Of a stretch of 64,000 bases of DNA, positions 57,301 through 64,000 are shown in pieces. The stretch comes from Pleodorina starrii (Eukaryota > Chlorophyta > Chlorophyceae > Chlamydomonadales > Volvocaceae): assembly GCA_030267565.1 (NCBI GenBank), contig BRXU01000064.1, forward strand, positions 124,001-188,000, written 5' to 3'. The notes below the pieces were generated by a model, which saw only the letters and a program-made list of their open reading frames with translations, was not told the DNA's origin and did not search any database. Made by a program: the position numbers and the translations under genes. Positions within the stretch are counted from its first letter, which is position 1. Each line of letters begins with the position of its first letter.

Positions 57301-60077
57301 GACGAAAATGGATCAAAACGGCGGACTTTTGCATACGGGGAGGGTAATATAGAGCAGGAAGCATTGCCACCAAGCAATTGCAATCAACCCAAATTCAGTC
57401 CGGGGAGCTTGCAAACAAGCTTCATGCCTTCATGCGCACCCACAAAGATTACAAAACCCTATAACACCGCCGTGTTGAGCAGTTGGGCGCCTAGCCTTGT
57501 AATGGCGTGATGTGCCGACTCACACAACGGCCGCTCAACTCCACACTCGACGTCGCCCTCCCGCCCGCACCTGCGACAGCGGCTCGGTATCCCCGATCGT
57601 GTCCACCTCGCCAATCAGCACCCGGGTGCCCTCCGGCACCTTGATGCCGAACAGCTGGGCCAGCTTGGGAATGGACTGCCCCACAATGTTAGGGTTGAGC
57701 TTCCCGTCCACAACCACACCGGCGCGGACCTGCAGCCAACGGAAATAAAGGGCCAGTACGGCGCCAACAGTGTTCATTGGATGCGTGGCTTTCGTTAAAA
57801 AAAACCAGTAAGCTTCTCACATTTTTCACGGGAAAAACAACCATGTCCCGTTTACAGGCACGCAAAAAGCTGCACAAGACCATGCGTTCACTGTGCAGCC
57901 GACAAGGTTTACGCCGACTTAATACTGAACAGATGAATGAAACGAGCAGAGAGCGCGACCCGCACCTTGTTCTTCTCCTCCTCATTGAGGAAGTAGGCGC
58001 CACGGCGCTGGAACTCAGCGCGCACTTCGTCGTACACCTTGCCGACCACCACCACCGACTGCTCCGATGCGCAAATGACACCGTTGTCGAAGGTCTTGGA
58101 CAGCATGATGGAGCTGACGGCCATCTTGATGTCGGCCGTCTCGTCGATCAGCGCGGGCGTGTTGCCGGCGCCCACGCCCAGCGAGGGGTGACCAGATGAG
58201 TACGCGGCGCGCACCATCGCCGGGCCGCCGGTGGCAAGGATCAGGCTCACCTCCGGCGCCTGCATCAGCGCCTGAGACACCGGCAGCGACGGGTTCTCAA
58301 CCCAGCTGATGATCTCCGGCGGTGCGCCTACGTGGCAGATGTAGGGAGGGCAGCAGGCCAACTTAGTGCCTGACGAGGGACGTCTCCCACATTTTGCTTT
58401 CAAACCTCGGTTGGAAGGCTCCAACTAACTGAAGTCAGAACGCCAAGAATACAGCATGAGATGGTCTGAATGTAGGAATGCGCAGTGCAGCCGCGACTAG
58501 CAATGGCAACAACGGCGAGCGCTGCAGCATCACAGCAAAGGTACGCACCGGCGGCGACTGCGGCATCGCGCACAATCTTGGCGGCAGCGATGGTGGACTT
58601 GGCGGCGCGTGGGTGGGGGCACAGCACCAGCGCGTTGCGAGTCTTGAGCGACAGGAGGGCCTTGAAGATGGCCGTCGATGTGGGGTTCGTGGTGGGCACG
58701 ATGCCTGGACAGGTAGGTAGGGTCACGAGCTCACGACCAATGATAGGGAGGACGGTTGAGCACTACCGTGAGAGAAGCAAGGGACCAGCAGAACAAAGGT
58801 TCACCGCAGATATCGCCGAACAGCTCACGATTAATCCACAACCAACTAACCCACCTGCGATGACGCCGACGGGCTCCGCCACCTTCTGGATGCCGCCGGC
58901 GACGTCCTCCTCGATGATGCCGCAGGTCTTCACGTGCTTGTACTTGTTGTAAATGAACTCGGACGCGAAATGGTTCTTCACAACCTGTAAGAAGTGACAA
59001 ACAAACGGCAGTTCATGGAAGGGTAAAGGCGGAGCGGGGAGCTCGATCGAAAGCTGAGCAGCAAGGCGAATGCGGACAGGGAGCGATGTTTCCCATGTTA
59101 GGTCACGTAAATGAAAGCGCTTTATTTACATGACCTACCGTGACGTCTGATCACAGTGCGCACGGAATCTTTTCCATGTGTAAGGATTCGAATACCGGTA
59201 GTTGCGACACCGGCGCACGTTGAAACGGCCTGGACCGTCCTCCCCATGCCGTCCCAACGAATAATCGCTGAACTCCCCGCAACGCCCCACCTTGTCCTCA
59301 ACGACACCCATCCGAGTCTCCTCCACAGCCATCTTGGCCAGGGGGATGCGGGCGGCGTTGGCAGCCTCGGCAGCCCTCCGGAAGATGTCGTCCACCTGAT
59401 TGGAGCGCATACATGGTGCCCACAAATAAAACAATAAACTGGCCGTTCTGCCCGGGTTTTGCACTTGCCTCATCACAAGTGCGCCAGGAGCATCCCTGCC
59501 CGAAGCACCACCTGTGAGGACCTGTGTCAACAACCCGCTAACCCAGCGCACGTTATGGTACACGCGCACCCCAAACACACGCACCTGCTCCTGGGTGAAG
59601 GTGGAGTACTTGCGCTGAGACTCCAGAGAACGCTTCAGTTGGGACTTGAGGCCGGCAAGCTGGTCGTCGGCAACTGGCGGGCGCTCCTTGACAGCAGGCG
59701 CCCCGTGAGCGGCAACAGGTGCTGCGGTCGCCTGTAGAGGCGGGAACACAGCAACATAGAATGCATTGGCACGGTTATTTCAAGCAGGATTACGCAAGCT
59801 GCAAAATAAGCGTCTCGCAGGTGACCAAAGCTGCGGATGGGGAAGGCTGTGGTAACTCCTTCCACATAGCCAAAATAATTCCTAATGCAAAATGCTCACG
59901 AACCTGTGGCACGGTCGTAGCGCCAGTCTTCGGCGCAACCGGAGGGGGTGAAGCAGCGGCCTCGCAGACGACGCGAGCCGGCCTGCGGCTTACGGCAGCC
60001 GGCAGAGAAACCGCCGGAACAAGCTTGGAGGGGGCGCCGAGCCCAGTCTTGCAAGATTTGAATGACTTCGACATCAT
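54389..60077 (-). CDS. ADH1: Bifunctional aldehyde/alcohol dehydrogenase ADHE, copy B
   Basis: Fifteen exons: 60077-59904, 59731-59585, 59395-59291, 58984-58855, 58704-58549, 58327-57966, 57729-57571, 57275-56904, 56742-56467, 56186-55976, 55860-55726, 55596-55414, 55170-54983, 54805-54687 and 54533-54389; 953 aa. Exon lengths equal those of copy A except exons 1 (174 against 177) and 2 (147 against 141), and every intron sits at the same place and phase. The first donor (cag|gttcgt) is weaker than in copy A and was chosen on frame. All catalytic features are kept: Cys323 in GVICASEQS, MGGGSPMDAAK, IDALTHALE, CHSMAHKLGG and VPHGLANAA. The transit peptide differs from copy A (MMSKSFKSCKTGLGAPSK) apart from the shared ARVVCEA/QRVVCEA region. 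Both halves look functional. Same reaction as copy A; different targeting or induction is possible because leader and promoter differ. Confidence 0.96.
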
Positions 60078-61868
60078 GGTGATAATCTGCGATACAAGGC
60101 GCAGTCAGACACGGATTGGCGCAAAGTGAGTGCGATGCCCAAAATCTACGGGACAGAATGCGCCAGGCCCAGGCCATAGTGTCCGCCAACGCAAGTTCAC
60201 GTCTATCACTGAGCAACTCCCTGGCTCAATCCTGCCAAGATCAGGGTGACCCAGCCCAATGACAACGAAAAGCGTCGAGTTGGTTGCGATGGAAGATGGC
60301 CCAGAGCCCAAGCCATACGCCGCCAACATACCTGTATGCCTTGCCCTTGCGTGAACAACGCTTTAAGATAAAGTTATTGGGAGCACGACGCGGTTAAGCA
60401 GCGGGACCGGTCGAAGGGATGGGTAGGTCTCTTCAGTTCGATCAGCTGAACTTCACCGTGAAGACGACAGGACAGTTGAAAGCGGCAGCACTACTTTTGA
60501 CTGGATGTTAGCTCATACTCGGGGTATTTGTATTGTCACTCCGGCATCATTTGTCGTACAGGGTTGCAAATTTGGGCATTGGCGCCACGACAGGTCGCGC
60601 CGAGAAACGCCGAACGCCGAAACCTGGCGCCTAAGGCATATTACAGAGTTACGGATGTGAAGTCAAGGACATCTATGATGGGCATCAATTAGAATGTGCG
60701 CTTACGCAAAGGCACCGTCGCGGAAAAGCGCCAGCGAATGATCAACCAACGCAACGGAATTCTGCAAGTTTCGTCGCAATCAACGCCCTTTGGTAAAGGG
60801 ACTTCCAATGATTCAATGAAGTTAATGACGGCGAATGACGTTTCCAAGTGTACTATCATAGACGGGTAACTCTTGGCCATCGGTAGTGAAGCACGAAACA
60901 GCAAGGCCCTAAAGTTAGGGCTTGTAGGGCTTAAGGTCTTCAGCTTTCTTATTGTGTCAGTGGTCTCTGCCTATGCTGTGGCCTACATTTCGAGCGACGT
61001 GCGGACCTTGCGGACTTCTCAGCGGTATAGCCGTGAGCCCGCAAAATGTATTTCGCTGAACTCCCACATTGGCGTTCACATTTTACGCCAGGCGTTTATT
61101 GGACGACCCATATTGATTATATGATCTAACGGCCCTCTTCCGCGGGCGGCATCGCATCCGTCGACGCTATCATTGGCGTGCGCGCTGCTTTGTTTCGCTG
61201 TTATTCCGGCCATCTGATGTCCACGCAGTCAAGCCTGTCTCCAACATGTCATGTCAAACGACAATGATTCTGAAAATGCTGCCCGTATTTACGTATGCTG
61301 CGGTCACGAAGGCTGCCACGAGTTCGATGCCAAAGGCCCACAGGTCCCGGCAGCCGCGCGCGGTGAACAACGCGTGCGCAATTATCATTCAAGGTCGCGG
61401 ATGGGTACTGGCCTGGCCCTCGGTCCTCGGTCGCCTACGCCCCTCTTCTGCGGTACCGTTTTTCACTGCCCCTACGAAACGCATACTTGCCAACGTCTCG
61501 CGCCATGGAACACGCCAGTGACACCCCCCCCCGATCGCCGCGGACATGTGCGCGTTGAGCTCGTGACGGTTGTGGCCTTTTTCCACGCGATGATAGTCCA
61601 TGCATAAGCTGCTGGCGACCGCGTATACCAGCAATGGAGGAAAGACCAAAACACCCGTTTCACACAGCATAATTGCCGGTCCTTTCCCCATAGGAGGAAC
61701 AACACCTGCACGCACCTCGACGCAAGCCCATCAGATGCCGCATGTGGTTTACGCAGCGGCAGCGGCACTCGTGCGAGCGATCCGCTCGCACAGCAGAATG
61801 GAACGGTTGCTTGGGTGCGCGGGGGCGTCACGCTCCTCCGGCTTCGTGGGCTCCTCAGGCTGCCTGCC
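60078..61868. other. Upstream region of ADHE copy B and 3' flank of the methyltransferase gene
   Basis: AT-richer non-coding DNA at about 60300-61200, containing the ADHE copy B promoter. A single GTAC core is near 60556. No TATA box as clear as that of copy A. A small open frame at 61251-61607 is listed separately. Confidence 0.45.
61251..61607 (+). CDS. Possible small Cys/His-rich protein, 118 aa
   Basis: An ATG-started frame of 118 codons with an unusual Cys/His pattern: YVCCGHEGCHEFDAKGP near residue 14 and FCGTVFHCPYETHTC near residue 66, which could bind a metal. It opens divergently from ADHE copy B and points toward the 3' end of the methyltransferase gene. No homologous family is recognised, no TGTAA follows within a few hundred bases, and chance is a real possibility. 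Confidence 0.22.
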   Translation: MSNDNDSENAARIYVCCGHEGCHEFDAKGPQVPAAARGEQRVRNYHSRSRMGTGLALGPRSPTPLFCGTVFHCPYETHTCQRLAPWNTPVTPPPDRRGHVRVELVTVVAFFHAMIVHA

Positions 61869-63956
61869 TCACGCGCAGTCCGGTCTCTTGCGCAATCGCA
61901 GGATGGTTATGTCGGGACTCCTCCAGGAGGGGTGCAGATCCTCTTCCGCCACCTGGGGCCGTGTCAGAAACACGCGGCCGCACGCACGGCGCGAACCCAG
62001 CGGCATGGGAATGGGCATTTCATGCACGTTAAGAGTTATTGTTGTTATTGTTGTCATTTGGGGGCGTCCATCCGCCCCGAACCCGCCCCTCGCCCCCTGC
62101 CCACATTCGTCGCGCCCTTGTTGCACGGTTCGTACGTCGTACCGTGCATGCTTCTCCACAAAGCGCCGCATACCGTGCGGTATCGTCCTGCTGCCGCAGC
62201 TGTCCATACCGTGACGCACCTGTACTGCCACCAGTCCGTGCCGGGCACACAGCTCCGGAAGCTCCTCCACTCCGGGCCGCTGCTCGTAGCTGAGGAACAC
62301 CTCCGTTCCGCCGCCGTTGCCCCGACCAACCCCGCCTTTGCCGTCGTCCTCCTGCTCGCCCATCGCCCCAGCTTCCGGTGCGCAGCAGCTGCTGCCACCC
62401 TCAAGCCTGCCGCCGTCACCACCCCGGCCCGGACCGCCAGCAGTCGCATCTCCCTGGAGGTGCGGCCCGCTGGAGTGATCAGCCGGCGGCGCCATGACGC
62501 CTGCGTGTGCCAATGTGCGGAACAGGCTCTGCCTTCCCTCCGGCGAGTACACGACGTCGGCCGCCAGGATGACTTCGGGGGGCCTCCGCAGCACTGAGCT
62601 CCGGGCCATGTCCAGGTGCTGCCAGTTGCTCCACTCCAGGGGGAGGGCGCTGCAGGTGGCGCCCAGGCCGTTGAGCTGCGGCGGATGCGGGGCCGGGGAG
62701 GGCCGGGGTGGGGTAATGAACAAATGAAGACGAACCTGCAGCGGCGGAACGGGGGCTTATCGCAGAGAGTGGGCAGGGACCAGGCTAGCTAGTGCAAGCG
62801 GCAGGAGGGCGCAGGCGAGAAGGGGGGAACACCACCGGGCGGTGCGGCCTTCGCCGTCCGAGGTGACGGTGCTGCTCCAACTTCCTCATGAGTGAGCCGG
62901 GGAAGTGGGGAGCGGTGTGCTTGCACGGTGGGGCACATCGGGACAGGCCGCACTTCCCCGCGCCCCTGTTCCCGCGCCCCCACCTCCTCTCTCGCACACT
63001 TCCTGGCTTGGAGTTTGGGGCGCGGCCCCCGCACCTGGATGTTTTCCCGGATGTACGGCACCAGGTGGGGCAGGTCCGACAGGTACACGTGTGTCGCGCC
63101 CAGCTTGGCCGCCGTGAGCCCCACCACACCCGTCCCGCTGCCCAGCTCCAGACAGGTGCGCCCCGAAACCAGCGACCGGCCTGCGACTCGATGCGACGAG
63201 GCGCAATGTGTCACGATGCGACTCGATACAATCTGATGCAGGGCAGACTGGCAGAGCGGAGGCCGATTGGAAGACAGACGAGGAAGAACCGTAACTGGCT
63301 GGTCAAAGGACAGGCAACCCAGCAGGCCAGCCGCGGGATTGATCGAAGTGCAATGCAAGTGCAGTGCAACCGCGGGGGAAGGGGGGAAGGCTGCGCCACG
63401 GCTGGGTGCAGGTGCTGGTGCGGGTTCAGGTCCGGTCAGGTTCCTGATTACTGGACTTAACCCCGCGGGGAGGTGACGGGAGATGTGGATGGATGGGAAA
63501 CATGCGCGACGCAACGAAACGCGGTTATCTTCATGTTTAGAACTCGGATCCCCAATTCCCTTGATGTGCCCGTGCCTGGGATGCGCGCACCTTGAGAGTG
63601 TTGATGGGCGAGATAGTAAGACAGGACGAGGCCAGCGTCCCAAACCACCGCCCCCGCCTCGTCCTGCCACGGATTGCCACCCAGTGCACGAAGGGGGCAG
63701 CGAGATGAGCGACCCAGCATGGGAGGGGTAAATGGATGGCAACCGAGCGAAAGGGGTGGCCCCTTAGTCACGCAGGTAGGCGCAGGTCACCCTGTACCCA
63801 GCCCGTCGCCGGTTCTTTTCAACCAAACGCGCTAACCCACTGCAGACCAGGTCGCAGGTAAATGGCGGTCGCATCCACCTGCAGCAGCGTGAACTCCTTT
63901 ATTCGCAGGGCTCCTTTCCCCAACTCGACCTCCCGTACACTGCTGCCGTCGTCCAT
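61869..63956 (-). CDS. METTL21-family (Methyltransf_16) protein methyltransferase
   Basis: Exons 63956-63837, 63663-63591, 63180-63035 and 62675-61869 give 381 aa; the first junction is phase 0 if the gttagc donor is used. These enzymes transfer a methyl group from S-adenosylmethionine to lysine (sometimes other residues) of partner proteins such as chaperones or elongation factors. Evidence: GAVVWDAGLVLSYYL at 44-58 (the family's W..A..L..YL helix), motif I CLELGSGTGVVGL at 74-86, SDLPHLVPYIRENI at 99-112 (the DLP signature of this family), LEWSNW at 126-131 and the acidic post-motif VILAADVVYS at 148-157. A Gly/Ala-rich insertion of about 65 residues (62340-62500) separates this from FLSYEQRPGVEEL. 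A second insertion occurs near MTTITTITLNVHEM before the C-terminal strand. Substrate cannot be predicted. Start ATG 63956 lies 44 bases from the window edge. Confidence 0.85.
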
Positions 63957-64000
63957 TTGCCTGCTCGACAACCAAGTCTCAGAAAGATTACTAAGAAATG

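Overview
The window is nuclear DNA of a volvocine green alga (Chlamydomonas/Volvox/Gonium group; the genus cannot be fixed from sequence alone). The evidence is intron-rich genes with GT..AG junctions whose reading frames match across exons, strong G/C and CAG/GCC codon bias, very long Ala/Gly/Gln/Ser-rich proteins, TGTAA polyadenylation signals after two genes, many CCGTAC/GTACGG hexamers between genes, and a chloroplast/mitochondrial-type ADHE. There are no operons, CRISPR arrays, rRNA or tRNA genes that I can support.

Layout. 6-744 (+): 3' end of an ankyrin-type repeat gene. 3624-11355 (-): giant low-complexity protein of at least 2375 aa in three large exons. 14858-17613 (-) and 18149-18898 (+): a divergent pair sharing a 535 bp promoter region, encoding an organellar RbgA/YlqF ribosome-assembly GTPase and peptidyl-tRNA hydrolase 2. 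21036-23378 (-): DUF4864-like protein. 24359-31996 (+): bromodomain protein with a Cys motif, a coiled coil and a huge poly-Gln C-terminus. 35355-45849 (+): second giant low-complexity protein, apparently a paralog of the first. 46636-52163 (-) and 54389-60077 (-): two intact tandem copies of the bifunctional aldehyde/alcohol dehydrogenase ADHE with identical 15-exon structures. 61869-63956 (-): METTL21-type protein methyltransferase. AT-richer intergenic islands lie at about 12.0-12.6, 34.0-34.6, 52.2-54.3 and 60.3-61.3 kb.

How genes relate. The two ADHE copies convert acetyl-CoA to ethanol in dark anoxia; they differ in transit peptides, promoters and most introns but are nearly alike across introns 8 and 9, which suggests local gene conversion. 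The RbgA/PTH2 pair links ribosome assembly with peptidyl-tRNA recycling behind one bidirectional promoter. The strongest candidates for undescribed biology are the giant-protein pair, which share a 32-residue W..TMYD.HDA-like motif I cannot assign to a known domain, and the bromodomain/Cys-motif/poly-Gln protein. Exon boundaries were worked out by hand from splice consensus and frame; 5' ends of the giant genes, the bromodomain gene and the DUF4864 gene are unresolved.
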